A stretch of DNA of 64,000 nt. Source: Dyadobacter linearis. GTDB lineage: Bacteria > Bacteroidota > Bacteroidia > Cytophagales > Spirosomataceae. This document shows positions 26,518-35,083 of this stretch, one piece after another. The stretch lies in the NCBI RefSeq assembly GCF_907165045.1, contig NZ_CAJRAU010000003.1:62001-126000 (forward strand), read 5' to 3'. The notes under the pieces are model-generated. The model made no database searches. It was not told the DNA's origin and saw nothing but the letters and a program-made list of their open reading frames with translations. Both the position numbers and the translations under genes were made by a program. Positions within the stretch are counted from its first letter, which is position 1. Each line of letters opens with the position of its first letter.

Positions 26518-27637
26518 TCTGACGATTGTACCAAACCCATTTATTCCAGATCAGTCGCCAATGTGTGGCGTAACCCACATGAGCGGCGAGAATGGCTGAC
26601 TTCGTTTCTAAATCATCCCGATAACGCATATTGTAAGATAGTATCCGTAGAGACTTCGTTTTTACGGATACTCTTTCATCTTCCCAATGTTGCAGAATTT
26701 CCGTCAGGAAAGCTTTGGAAGGGTAGCTTTTCATGTGAGCTGCATCAGCGAGCTTTGTGTAATTTCCCCCGGTAAATGCGGCTGCAACTCCTAGCGACTC
26801 CATCATCAGATTATAGAAACCTTTCCGGCGGGCGACTTCGGTAACATATTGCCAGTCCATTGAATGGGCGAAACGTTGTAGAAGCCGAACGAAATCTGCC
26901 ATATATTTCAACTTATCCCACTGTTCAACACCCGCGTGATGTACCAGCATCATAAGGAACTGGTTTTCAATTCTGGGTATTTTGACCGCCTTTCCCATGA
27001 TGGTAAATTCCATCATATCCTGACTTAGCTCTTCCCAGGAGAAGTTGAATAAATACCTCGGATAGCTGCAATTCCATTGAATTTCAAGCGATTGTAATGT
27101 ATTTTCTTCAATGGGAGTTAACGGGAGCTGATAATCGGTATTTAGGTATTCCTCCGAAGTATCCTTTTCATTGAGCAGATACTGCCGATAGCTGTCAGGT
27201 TCGAAGCCATTTTTAGAAAAAACGGCAAGACTGTTCTTGATATCATGCTTGGCTACAAAAAAATCAATATCTCCAAATTCCCTCAAACCCGGTTTTTCAT
27301 AAAGCATCCAGGCCCACAACGCGCCTTTCATTAAAAATGCCGAGATACCGCGATCTGTAAGTTGTTGGTATAAGTCGACAGAAATACCGGAAAAGGCCAT
27401 ATTGGTAACCGCCTGACCAACGCTGAAATCTTTCAGATAAGCGACTACCCGATCAGCACGATCGCCTGCAGCAGGCTCCGGTAGATTTTCAAAAAGTAGT
27501 GGCCGAACCTGATTCCACCTGGCTTGCCTTTGTAATTTGACCCAATCAATTTCCCTTTGTTCGACCGGAAATGGCAGCGTACATGCATCACCCAAAGATG
27601 CCTTTATCAGTAAGCTCATCTCGGGTGTTAGAATCAT
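26498..27637 (-). CDS. Nucleotidyltransferase family protein (lasso-cluster type)
   Basis: A 379-residue protein of the NTP_transf_5 family (uncharacterised nucleotidyltransferases often found in lasso-peptide clusters). The key motif is FLMKGALWAWMLY followed by LREFGDIDFFVAKHD, where the two Asp residues of GDID are the expected metal ligands. A conserved LVHHAGVEQWDKLKYMADF lies in the helical second half. It probably transfers a nucleotide to a small molecule or peptide. The ATG overlaps the kinase stop by 4 bases (ATGA), so the two are translationally coupled. It is the last gene of the PqqD-B2-kinase-nucleotidyltransferase operon, and its stop overlaps the aldose epimerase gene by 20 bases. 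Confidence 0.82.
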   Translation of the reverse strand: MILTPEMSLLIKASLGDACTLPFPVEQREIDWVKLQRQARWNQVRPLLFENLPEPAAGDRADRVVAYLKDFSVGQAVTNMAFSGISVDLYQQLTDRGISAFLMKGALWAWMLYEKPGLREFGDIDFFVAKHDIKNSLAVFSKNGFEPDSYRQYLLNEKDTSEEYLNTDYQLPLTPIEENTLQSLEIQWNCSYPRYLFNFSWEELSQDMMEFTIMGKAVKIPRIENQFLMMLVHHAGVEQWDKLKYMADFVRLLQRFAHSMDWQYVTEVARRKGFYNLMMESLGVAAAFTGGNYTKLADAAHMKSYPSKAFLTEILQHWEDERVSVKTKSLRILSYNMRYRDDLETKSAILAAHVGYATHWRLIWNKWVWYNRQTSQASK

Positions 27638-28557
27638 TTTTCGTCAGTACTTAATGCGAGGCTTTCTTCTACCCATTTTTCCAAGTTACCAAAACCCTCA
27701 GGGCGTCGCTTTTTCAACGTTTCCGCAACCTTTGCGCAAACGATTGTCTGCATGAAATGTCTCTTTAAATAATCGCCGGTGAGCAATTCGACGGGCAGTG
27801 GAAAGTGCTTTATCAGTTCCCCAGGCAACTCGGTAATACTTAAATGCTCAGTGGCAGCCCTGTTTTTTGCTTTGTGTAAAAAGAAAAGCTTACCCAATGC
27901 GACCGGCTGATCAGGAAAAGTGGATTTGGGCTGATAGGCAAACTTATTAACTCCCTCACTCACCGGACTCAAATCCGCCATTTCGTAGTGAAGACCTTCA
28001 ACAGTCTTGTTCCAGATTTTCAGTTGCGGGTAAGCCGGGATGACGTTGACCTTTCCATTCTCTTCAATTTTAATAGCAGTAAGATCATCACTTAAAAGCT
28101 GACAACCTGCTTTGATAAACGCAGCGGCAGTTGTTGATTTACCTGTCCCGGGAGCGCCCATAAAGCACCAGGCTTCATCCCCTACCATTACCGAGCTGGA
28201 ATGAAGCAGAAACAACCCTCTCTGGAATAAAATCAGGCCCAATGCTTCACTGATCGTAAAAAGGCTTAGCAGGTTGGCGTCGTCGGAGAATGTATCTACG
28301 ATCAAAATATTGCCGTTTCTGGCCTGGAAAGCTGCGATATTCTCCCAAAAAAGATACAGATTATCTTCACTTTGACCGAAAGATGCGCGGGCAGCCCGGC
28401 GGTATATTTGAGTTTTTGTCAGCGTGGGAAGTACTACCCCGCCAATCTTAATGTGCAGATCCACCGAGGCGTTGGCGTCGCCGGTTAGGAGTTCGGACAG
28501 GGGAATTTCAGATCGGATATTCAGCCCGAAGGCCTTATAATAATGCATGTATATCAA
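27634..28557 (-). CDS. HprK-like kinase domain protein (RiPP-cluster type)
   Basis: A 307-residue protein resembling the C-terminal kinase half of HPr kinase/phosphorylase. It has Walker A GAPGTGKST (134-142), an upstream FLLHSSSVMVGDEAW strand and an acidic pair at 157-158 in LLSDDLTAI. Homologues in lasso-peptide clusters (for example the paeninodin type) phosphorylate a Ser of the precursor peptide. Bacteroidota generally lack the sugar phosphotransferase system, so HPr is an unlikely target, and the N-terminal 130 residues differ from true HprK. The frame begins at 28557 (MIYMHYYKAFG), and Met4 at 28548 is an alternative start. It lies 9 bases after the B2 gene and overlaps the nucleotidyltransferase gene. 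Confidence 0.8.
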   Translation of the reverse strand: MIYMHYYKAFGLNIRSEIPLSELLTGDANASVDLHIKIGGVVLPTLTKTQIYRRAARASFGQSEDNLYLFWENIAAFQARNGNILIVDTFSDDANLLSLFTISEALGLILFQRGLFLLHSSSVMVGDEAWCFMGAPGTGKSTTAAAFIKAGCQLLSDDLTAIKIEENGKVNVIPAYPQLKIWNKTVEGLHYEMADLSPVSEGVNKFAYQPKSTFPDQPVALGKLFFLHKAKNRAATEHLSITELPGELIKHFPLPVELLTGDYLKRHFMQTIVCAKVAETLKKRRPEGFGNLEKWVEESLALSTDEK

Positions 28558-28566
28558 TCAATTAAA

Positions 28567-29007
28567 TCATTCCCAAACCCAGAGGCGCTTATAGGAAACA
28601 CTGTCGGGCCAATCGCCAATGATAATATTTCCATTCTTTTCTATCCACGCGTGCGCTTCAAACGATTTGGCCGGGTTCACTTCAATCCCTATTTCAAGCG
28701 TCATCGAAGGTACTTTTCTCAGCAAATACTTCGTCGCCAACGCCCGGGGCAAACATAGCAACTCGAAAGGCAGCAAATTTGCAGCAGTATCGACTGCCCA
28801 CACGGTTTGGTCGATTTGCGCCTGCGGTAATTCTTCGACAGATTTCGTTTTGGTAAACCAGTGAAAAACCTTGCGAAACGATGAAAACGGTAACAATGCG
28901 AGCCCAAGCTTTACTAAAAGCAAACTGGTCGCGGCTTTGATGAAAGTCAGCTTAGCTGAGCCGGACAATTCATTCCATTTACCGATAAACCTGCGCAAGT
29001 TCGTCAC
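28567..29007 (-). CDS. Lasso peptide biosynthesis B2-like protein (transglutaminase-like cysteine protease)
   Basis: A 146-residue protein of the Transglut_core3 family that includes lasso-peptide leader peptidases (McjB C-terminal half, B2). The catalytic triad is visible: Cys85 in LLCLPRALATKYLL, His119 in EAHAWIEKNG and Asp132 in IIIGDWPD. In lasso systems it removes the leader peptide, guided by a separate B1 recognition protein, and the neighbouring PqqD-like gene is exactly that. It starts 2 bases after the PqqD-like gene ends. No precursor peptide or cyclase gene is adjacent, so the substrate is unknown. Confidence 0.85.
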   Translation of the reverse strand: MTNLRRFIGKWNELSGSAKLTFIKAATSLLLVKLGLALLPFSSFRKVFHWFTKTKSVEELPQAQIDQTVWAVDTAANLLPFELLCLPRALATKYLLRKVPSMTLEIGIEVNPAKSFEAHAWIEKNGNIIIGDWPDSVSYKRLWVWE

Positions 29008-29009
29008 AT

Positions 29010-29276
29010 CTATTTAACTATTTCAACCAATTTCTCTGCCATCAGATCTTTAAGTAAAACTTCCAGGTCACTTTTGCAAGTTTCCCCGTCGACTTCATAT
29101 TCACTCTCCACAACTTCACAAAGCGATTCAAGAGTCTGCGGGCCTTTTTCAAGCAAATCCCAGATCAATACACCTACCTCATCGAGACCATAATATGCTC
29201 CTTTTTTGTGATTCAGAATAACTGTTTCACCTGCTACTTTCGAAGAAATCTGATCTGAGGTTAACTGGTATTTCAT
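29010..29276 (-). CDS. PqqD-like RiPP recognition element (lasso B1 type)
   Basis: An 88-residue PqqD-family protein with the winged-helix fold that grips leader peptides. It reads as a beta-strand segment (SSKVAGETVILNHKKGAYYG), then LDEVGVLIWDLLEKGPQTLESL and a helical EYEVDGETCKSDLEVLLKDL ending LVEIVK. In lasso pathways this free-standing domain delivers the precursor to the B2 protease. It is the first gene of the operon, 38 bases downstream of a -7 promoter element. G+C is low: I counted 95 of 240 in 29041-29280 (40%), against 113 of 240 (47%) in 28621-28860 of the B2 gene. Confidence 0.85.
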   Translation of the reverse strand: MKYQLTSDQISSKVAGETVILNHKKGAYYGLDEVGVLIWDLLEKGPQTLESLCEVVESEYEVDGETCKSDLEVLLKDLMAEKLVEIVK

Positions 29277-29312
29277 TTAGAGAAGCTTGAAATGATTGCT
29301 ATGCCACTTCTA

Positions 29313-29320
29313 CAAAGTTA
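29313..29320 (-). promoter_or_regulatory. -7 promoter element of the lasso-like operon
   Basis: TAACTTTG on the minus strand (CAAAGTTA on plus) matches TAnnTTTG and lies 36 bases before the PqqD-like ATG. A TTGACT-like -33 candidate overlaps the end of the aldehyde dehydrogenase gene, so the module can be expressed independently of it. Confidence 0.6.
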
Positions 29321-29330
29321 AAAATTTTAC

Positions 29331-30869
29331 TCAGTCAATCTCAAACTTTATTCCCTGCGCCAGCGGCAGCGTATTTCCGAAATTGATCGTGTTCGTCTGT
29401 CTTCTCATATACGCTTTCCACGCATCTGAACCCGATTCTCTTCCTCCGCCCGTTTCCTTCTCACCTCCGAAAGCCCCTCCTATCTCTGCACCCGACGTGC
29501 CTATATTGACATTCGCAATGCCACAATCGGAGCCAGCTTGCGACAGAAATTGTTCCGACTCCCTGATATTCAGCGTAAAGATTGCGGAAGACAGCCCCTG
29601 CGGCACACTGTTCTGAATTTCGATCGCCTCTTCCAGCGAGCTGTATTTGATTAAATATAAAATCGGGGCAAAGGTTTCGTGCTGTACAATTTCAAACTGA
29701 CTTTCAACCTCAGCAATGCATGGCGCGACGTAGCAGCCGGACGAAAACGCATCGCCTGTCAGCACCCGCGGCTCCACCAGAAATTTTCCACCGGCGTCTT
29801 TCACCTTTTGAACGGTTTTCTCATATTCCTTCACAGCATCAATATCGATCAAAGGCCCTACATGAATTTCCGGGTCGAGCGGATTGCCTATTCTCAGCTG
29901 CGAATAGGCTCGAACTAATTTATCCTTAACGTCTTCAAAAATACTTTCATGCAAAATTACCCTGCGCGTAGAAGTGCAGCGCTGACCGGCTGTGCCTACT
30001 GCCCCGAAAACAATACCCGGAATCGCAACTGCCAGATCGGCGTGCTGCGAAACGATTATTGCATTGTTTCCGCCCAGTTCCAGCAAGCTGCGTCCCAGTC
30101 TTTTCGCGACTGCCTCCGCAACTGCCCGGCCCATTCGGGTACTGCCTGTTGCGGATACCAACGCAATGCGCGGATCGCCTGCCAGCCACTCACCTGCGTC
30201 GCGTCCGCCAGTAACCACACACGAAACACCTTCCGGGATCTTATTGTTTTGAAGTACTGTTTTGATAATATTTTGACAAGCCAGCGCAGTAAGCGGCGTT
30301 TTTTCCGAAGGCTTCCAGATACAAACATCCCCGCAAACCCACGCAAGCATCGCATTCCAAGACCATACTGCAACCGGAAAATTGAATGCAGAAATAATCC
30401 CGACAATACCCAGCGGGTGCCATTGTTCGTACATTCTGTGCTGTGGGCGCTCGCTGTGCATACTTAGTCCATAAAGCTGGCGCGACAGCCCCACTGCAAA
30501 ATCGGCGATATCGATCATTTCCTGAACCTCCCCCAGCCCTTCCTGCAAACTTTTGCCCATTTCATAACTTACCAGCGTACCTAGTTCGGACTTGAATTTC
30601 CTGAGCTCTTCGCCCATTTGCCGAACAATTTCACCTCTTTTAGGAGCCGGCATTTCCCGCCAGGACTTGAATGCGCTGGCTGCTTTGTTCACCACAGCAT
30701 CATAATCACTTCGCTCTGCCTGATTAGCGCCACCGATCTTTCGTCCGTTCACCGGTGAAAAAGATTCGATCACATCCCCGTCACCAATCCAGCTTTTCTG
30801 CCCGGTACTGATCCCATTATTAAGATCCTGAATACCCAGCTTGCTTAAAACGATTTTTATATCAGTCAT
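29331..30869 (-). CDS. Alpha-aminoadipic semialdehyde dehydrogenase (ALDH7 family)
   Basis: A 512-residue NAD-dependent aldehyde dehydrogenase of the ALDH7/antiquitin type. The active site has LLELGGNNAIIV (general base Glu) and the nucleophile in GQRCTSTRR. The C-terminal GTSGAEIGGAFGGEKETGGG and DAWKAYMRRQTNTINFG strings are diagnostic of the aminoadipate-semialdehyde subfamily. It would oxidise 2-aminoadipate 6-semialdehyde to 2-aminoadipate in lysine breakdown. Its gene starts 12 bases downstream of the saccharopine dehydrogenase-like gene, which completes the same pathway. Length is normal for the family. Confidence 0.93.
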   Translation of the reverse strand: MTDIKIVLSKLGIQDLNNGISTGQKSWIGDGDVIESFSPVNGRKIGGANQAERSDYDAVVNKAASAFKSWREMPAPKRGEIVRQMGEELRKFKSELGTLVSYEMGKSLQEGLGEVQEMIDIADFAVGLSRQLYGLSMHSERPQHRMYEQWHPLGIVGIISAFNFPVAVWSWNAMLAWVCGDVCIWKPSEKTPLTALACQNIIKTVLQNNKIPEGVSCVVTGGRDAGEWLAGDPRIALVSATGSTRMGRAVAEAVAKRLGRSLLELGGNNAIIVSQHADLAVAIPGIVFGAVGTAGQRCTSTRRVILHESIFEDVKDKLVRAYSQLRIGNPLDPEIHVGPLIDIDAVKEYEKTVQKVKDAGGKFLVEPRVLTGDAFSSGCYVAPCIAEVESQFEIVQHETFAPILYLIKYSSLEEAIEIQNSVPQGLSSAIFTLNIRESEQFLSQAGSDCGIANVNIGTSGAEIGGAFGGEKETGGGRESGSDAWKAYMRRQTNTINFGNTLPLAQGIKFEID

Positions 30870-30881
30870 TTTAATAAGATT

Positions 30882-31934
30882 TTATTTGAAAAACTGACCA
30901 TTCTCTGTGCTCATGAAGTCGGCCAGTAATATGTCTTCTTGTCTGATAAAACCCTTTTGCTGCAACTTTCCGTCTGCCACCAGTTCCACAACTGAGGCAA
31001 TAGAAGCAGCAGTTGTCCAGGAAATAGCGCGCCAATGCATGCCGTCGATCTCGACAGGATGATAGGCTTTATAAAACTCCTCGCGTTCCAGCCGGTTTTC
31101 CTTCCAGCCTTCCACAACCGCATATACGTACACAACATCCTGCTGGACAGGCGGTTTGGCTTCGGTTAATATCTGCTCCACCAGCTCCCGTTTGTCTTTT
31201 AAACACAATTCATACAGCATAAAACGCATCAGGCTGCAATGTCCCGGGTAGCGGATCGTCTTGTAATTGAGCGTATCCAGCTTTCCTTCCAGCGTCTCGC
31301 ACATTGTTCCGAGTCCGCCCGAAGTAATAAATGCTTCGAATTCCTGGCCTTCGATATTAATCATTTCAATGCCTTCCAGCGACGGCACCATTTTGCGGAC
31401 ACCATTGTGGATCACTTCTGCATCATTAATGTATTCATTCACGACACCTGCCGGCGACCAAGTGAACGAATAGCCCATTAATCCGTTCGGGTAGCGTGGT
31501 AATGCGCCTACCCGGAGCTCAATATCCCGAAGTTTGGTAAATCGCTTTGCCAAATCCATCCCTACTATTCCTATAAAACCTGGCGCAAGTCCGCATTGCG
31601 GCGCAAAAACATTGTTACTGTCTTTGGCAAGCTCGCGGATCGCGGCGGTGGTGCCTACATCTTCGGTAAGATCGAAATAGTGAATGCTGTGTTCGTAAGC
31701 TTTTTGGGCAATAGGAAGGTTGAGATTATAAGGCATACAGGAAACGACAGCATCCTGCCCAGCCAGCATCTGGTCGAGTGTGGCCGGATCATTTACATCA
31801 CCAGCATGTACTGTGAATGGTAGTTTGGAAGATGGCGATGCCTTATCCAGGCCTGTAACTGTAAATCTTTTGCTTAAAAGCGTTCCCACGAGGGAGCCGA
31901 CTTTGCCTAAACCGATAACGAGGATTTTTTGCAT
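30882..31934 (-). CDS. Saccharopine dehydrogenase-like protein
   Basis: A 350-residue protein with an N-terminal Rossmann fold (ILVIGLGKVGSLVGTLL) and the saccharopine dehydrogenase C-terminal domain (GLAPGFIGIVGMDLAKRF, GYSFTWSPAGVVNEYIN, YPGHCSLMRFMLYELCL). It is expected to cleave saccharopine to glutamate and aminoadipate semialdehyde, which the downstream ALDH7 protein would then oxidise. The adjacent order and 12-base gap support a lysine-degradation operon. Lysine-ketoglutarate reductase, the preceding step, is not in the window. Some family members act on other amino-dicarboxylates, so the substrate is an inference from context. Confidence 0.88.
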   Translation of the reverse strand: MQKILVIGLGKVGSLVGTLLSKRFTVTGLDKASPSSKLPFTVHAGDVNDPATLDQMLAGQDAVVSCMPYNLNLPIAQKAYEHSIHYFDLTEDVGTTAAIRELAKDSNNVFAPQCGLAPGFIGIVGMDLAKRFTKLRDIELRVGALPRYPNGLMGYSFTWSPAGVVNEYINDAEVIHNGVRKMVPSLEGIEMINIEGQEFEAFITSGGLGTMCETLEGKLDTLNYKTIRYPGHCSLMRFMLYELCLKDKRELVEQILTEAKPPVQQDVVYVYAVVEGWKENRLEREEFYKAYHPVEIDGMHWRAISWTTAASIASVVELVADGKLQQKGFIRQEDILLADFMSTENGQFFK

Positions 31935-32046
31935 GTATAGTTTTTGCTGGTTTTAGTTAAATTTTTTCAAGGGGTTTGAAAGATATGAAAAGAAATACCA
32001 GATTTTAAAACTTACATTTCATTTTTGCATGATCAAATCAATACCT

Positions 32047-33273
32047 ATGCACATCGCAATTATCGGAGGCGGCGCTTCCGGCTTTATGGCTGCCATCACC
32101 GCCGCCGAGACATTTCCAGGAGCCAGAATCGTTGTTCTGGAAAAAAACAGGACAGTTTTGAATAAAGTCCGCATTTCGGGCGGTGGGCGCTGTAATGTGA
32201 CCAATAACCCTACTGACCTGCGTTTTTTCATTAAAAATTACCCACGGGGAGAAAAATTGATGCGGAAGCTGCTGCCCAGATTTGACGCTAATGCAACCGT
32301 ATCCTGGTTTGAAAGACGCGGGGTAAAATTGAAAACGGAGCCCGACGGCAGAATGTTTCCGATCTCCGATTCATCGCATACGGTGATCGAATGTATGCTC
32401 CGGACCGCAAAACTGCTAAACATCGAGATCCGCACCAGTACCACCGTGGACTCTTTTGTTCCAAAGGAAAACGGAGGTTTTGTATTAAATATAGGCGAAA
32501 ATGAAAGTATGGAGACCGATCGGCTCCTGATTGCTACCGGCGGTTATCCCCGATTAAGCAGTTTCGACTGGATCGAAAAGCACCAGCACCAGATCATTTC
32601 GCCGGTTCCGTCGCTTTTCACATTTAATACTCCTGAAAACTACCTGCTGCCGCTCGCCGGCGTGTCTGTTCAGGATACGATGGTGAAAATTATGGGTACC
32701 AAATTTGAATGGCGCGGGCCGCTGTTGATCACGCACTGGGGTTTGAGCGGGCCGGCAGTATTAAAACTATCAGCCTGGGGAGCGCGCGAACTGGCTGAAA
32801 ATGACTACAATTTCAATTGCAAAGTAAACTGGCTGCCGGAATTAAACGAGCAGCAGGTCAGGGAATTTCTGACCGGCGAGCGAAATAAAACGCCCAAACA
32901 GCAGATCGCTTCCAATGCACGGTTTGGTCTGCCGCTAAGGCTTTGGAAGGCATTTACAGATATTGTCGAAATTCCGGAGAACCTGAAATGGGTTGATGCA
33001 AGCAACAAATCGTTGAACAGGTTGGCCGAGGTATTAACGAACAGTCAGTTTAAGGTAAGTGGTAAAACTACCTTTAAAGAAGAGTTCGTGACATGTGGCG
33101 GCATTGCGTTGGCAGATATTGACCTCGACACATTGCAAAGCCGCTCGGTTCCTGGTTTGTACTTTGCCGGAGAAGTAATGGACGTGGATGGCATTACCGG
33201 CGGCTTCAACTTCCAGAATGCCTGGACGACGGGTTATATTGCGGGTAAAAATATTGGCATTACTCAGCCATAG
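32047..33273 (+). CDS. BaiN/HI0933-type NAD(P)/FAD-dependent oxidoreductase
   Basis: A 408-residue flavoprotein of the HI0933/BaiN/RdsA family. It has the FAD dinucleotide motif IAIIGGGASGFMAAI, the family hallmark KVRISGGGRCNVTNNP, LLIATGGYPRLSSFDW, THWGLSGPAVLKLSAW and the C-terminal GLYFAGEVMDVDGITGGFNF. Members reduce varied substrates in the cytosol, and the physiological reaction is usually unknown. An in-frame ATG at 32029 would add six residues. I chose 32047 because the FAD strand begins there. The 3' end overlaps the convergent uvrC gene by 14 bases. Confidence 0.9.
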   Translation: MHIAIIGGGASGFMAAITAAETFPGARIVVLEKNRTVLNKVRISGGGRCNVTNNPTDLRFFIKNYPRGEKLMRKLLPRFDANATVSWFERRGVKLKTEPDGRMFPISDSSHTVIECMLRTAKLLNIEIRTSTTVDSFVPKENGGFVLNIGENESMETDRLLIATGGYPRLSSFDWIEKHQHQIISPVPSLFTFNTPENYLLPLAGVSVQDTMVKIMGTKFEWRGPLLITHWGLSGPAVLKLSAWGARELAENDYNFNCKVNWLPELNEQQVREFLTGERNKTPKQQIASNARFGLPLRLWKAFTDIVEIPENLKWVDASNKSLNRLAEVLTNSQFKVSGKTTFKEEFVTCGGIALADIDLDTLQSRSVPGLYFAGEVMDVDGITGGFNFQNAWTTGYIAGKNIGITQP

Positions 33274-35068
33274 CATCGAAATAGGCACGTACTTTTTTCG
33301 CACGGTCCAGCCCTACCAGATCTGTAAGCGTTTCGAGTGAACTTTCACGAATACCACGCACCGAGCCAAAATGTTTCAGCAACTTGGTAGCCGTCACTTT
33401 ACCGACACCTACTACTCCTTCAAGCTCGCTTACCAGACTTCCTTTGCTACGTTTATCGCGGTGGAATGTGATCGCAAAACGGTGAGCCTCATCTCTGATT
33501 TGCTGAATCAATTTCAGTGATTCTGATTTTTTATCAATATAAAGCGGCAGAGAATCCTCTGGAAAATAGATTTCTTCCAACCTTTTCGCAATACCTATTA
33601 TCGGAATCTGTCCGTAAATACCCAGACTTTTTAATGCGTCGCACGCAGCGCCGAGCTGCCCTTTTCCACCATCTATCACGATCAGATCGGGTAGCGGCTG
33701 CTCTTCGGCAATCACCCTGAGATATCGCCGACCCACAATCTCGTTCATGGAGGCGAAGTCATTGGGCCCGATCACGGTTTTGATATTGAAATGCCGGTAA
33801 TCCTTTTTCGAGGGTTTTCCTTCTTTAAAACAAACCATTGCGGCCACCGGGTTAGTACCCTGGATATTGGAGTTATCAAAGCATTCAATATGCCTTGGAA
33901 GCGATTTCAGCTGCAAATCCGACTTTAACCTGATCAGTATGCGGTCTTTTTTTGAAGAAGTCGCCGAAGCTTCCACCTCTCGCCGCTCCGCTTTTTCGCG
34001 CCTGAAATACATCACATTTTTCATGGACATATCCAGCAGCTTTTTCTTATCACCAATTTGCGGAACAGTTACTTCGAGCCGCATTTCAAGGTCTGGTTTG
34101 ATATTAGAAATCAATTCTTTCGCTTCTGAACCATAAGTGGAACGCATTTCAATGATCATCATCGCGAGAATCTCGTGATCCGTTTCGTCGAGCTTTTTCT
34201 TCACCTCAATCGTCTGCGTCGCGACCATATATCCCTGTTTTATTTTCATAAAATTGAGATAAGCCGATTCTTCATCCGACACGATCGTGAGTACATCGAT
34301 ATTGCCGATTCTTGGGTTGATTACCGTTGCTTTACTTTGGAAATTGGAAAGATGTTCGATCTTGGTTTTCCAGGAATGCGCCTTTTCAAAGGCCATTTGT
34401 TCAGCCGCAGCCAGCATTTTCTCTTTAAAATACTGCTGGGGAGAAGACAGGTTACCTTTCAGGATATTATGAACCTGCTCGATCTCGGCATTGTATTCCG
34501 GCTCAGTTTGCAATCCCTCGCACGGACCTTTGCAATTGCCAATATGGTATTCCAGACAAACTTTAAATTTTCTTGCTTCAATATTCTGCTTGGTCAGCGG
34601 AAGCTGGCAGGACCTGATCTGGTACAGCGATTTGAACATATCCAGCAAGGTGTGCATGGACCTCAGATTAGCGAAAGGGCCATAAAAAGTACCTTTGCCG
34701 CGCTCCATATTCCGGGTTGGGAATACCCTTGGAAAAGGCTCGTCGGTAATGCAAATGAAGGGATATGTTTTATCGTCTTTTAGTAGAATATTGAATTTGG
34801 GCTGCAACTGCTTGATCAGCTGGTTTTCCAGCAAAAGTGCGTCCCACTCGCTCAAAACGATGGTATATTCAATCCGCCTGATCTGACTGACCAGCCTTCT
34901 TGTCTTTCTGTCGTGCTGATTATTTTTCAGGAAATAACTCGAAACGCGGTTCCGCAGGCTTTTGGCTTTGCCCACATAGATAACTTCCCCCGTTTCGTCG
35001 AAATAACGATAAACTCCGGGATCCATTGGGATTTTTGAAATCTCCTCTTTGTAATTGAATTCAGACAT
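33260..35068 (-). CDS. uvrC: Excinuclease ABC subunit C (UvrC)
   Basis: A 602-residue UvrC. It has an N-terminal GIY-YIG nuclease (about 12-95, PGVYRYFDETGEVIYVGKAK with catalytic residues), a Cys-rich middle (CLEYHIGNCKGPCEG), a UVR helix pair around 200-240, the RNase H-like second nuclease (HIECFDNSNIQGTNPVAAMV, LIVIDGGKGQL) and a C-terminal helix-hairpin-helix pair (LEGVVGVGKVTATKLLKHFG). UvrC makes the two incisions in nucleotide excision repair. Gene and domain lengths are typical. It lies 15 bases after glycerate kinase in a minus-strand run. Confidence 0.97.
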   Translation of the reverse strand: MSEFNYKEEISKIPMDPGVYRYFDETGEVIYVGKAKSLRNRVSSYFLKNNQHDRKTRRLVSQIRRIEYTIVLSEWDALLLENQLIKQLQPKFNILLKDDKTYPFICITDEPFPRVFPTRNMERGKGTFYGPFANLRSMHTLLDMFKSLYQIRSCQLPLTKQNIEARKFKVCLEYHIGNCKGPCEGLQTEPEYNAEIEQVHNILKGNLSSPQQYFKEKMLAAAEQMAFEKAHSWKTKIEHLSNFQSKATVINPRIGNIDVLTIVSDEESAYLNFMKIKQGYMVATQTIEVKKKLDETDHEILAMMIIEMRSTYGSEAKELISNIKPDLEMRLEVTVPQIGDKKKLLDMSMKNVMYFRREKAERREVEASATSSKKDRILIRLKSDLQLKSLPRHIECFDNSNIQGTNPVAAMVCFKEGKPSKKDYRHFNIKTVIGPNDFASMNEIVGRRYLRVIAEEQPLPDLIVIDGGKGQLGAACDALKSLGIYGQIPIIGIAKRLEEIYFPEDSLPLYIDKKSESLKLIQQIRDEAHRFAITFHRDKRSKGSLVSELEGVVGVGKVTATKLLKHFGSVRGIRESSLETLTDLVGLDRAKKVRAYFDAMAE

Positions 35069-35083
35069 TTAATGTAAATAAGC

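Noticed and set aside
27634..28557. Reading the kinase as a true HPr kinase/phosphorylase of the sugar phosphotransferase system
   Set aside because: The N-terminal half differs, the neighbours are RiPP-type genes, and no phosphotransferase genes are in the window.
29949..30467. 172-codon open frame on the plus strand opposite the aldehyde dehydrogenase gene
   Set aside because: Its peptide is Arg/Cys/Asn-rich with no domain pattern. It is the shadow of a strongly supported ALDH7 gene.
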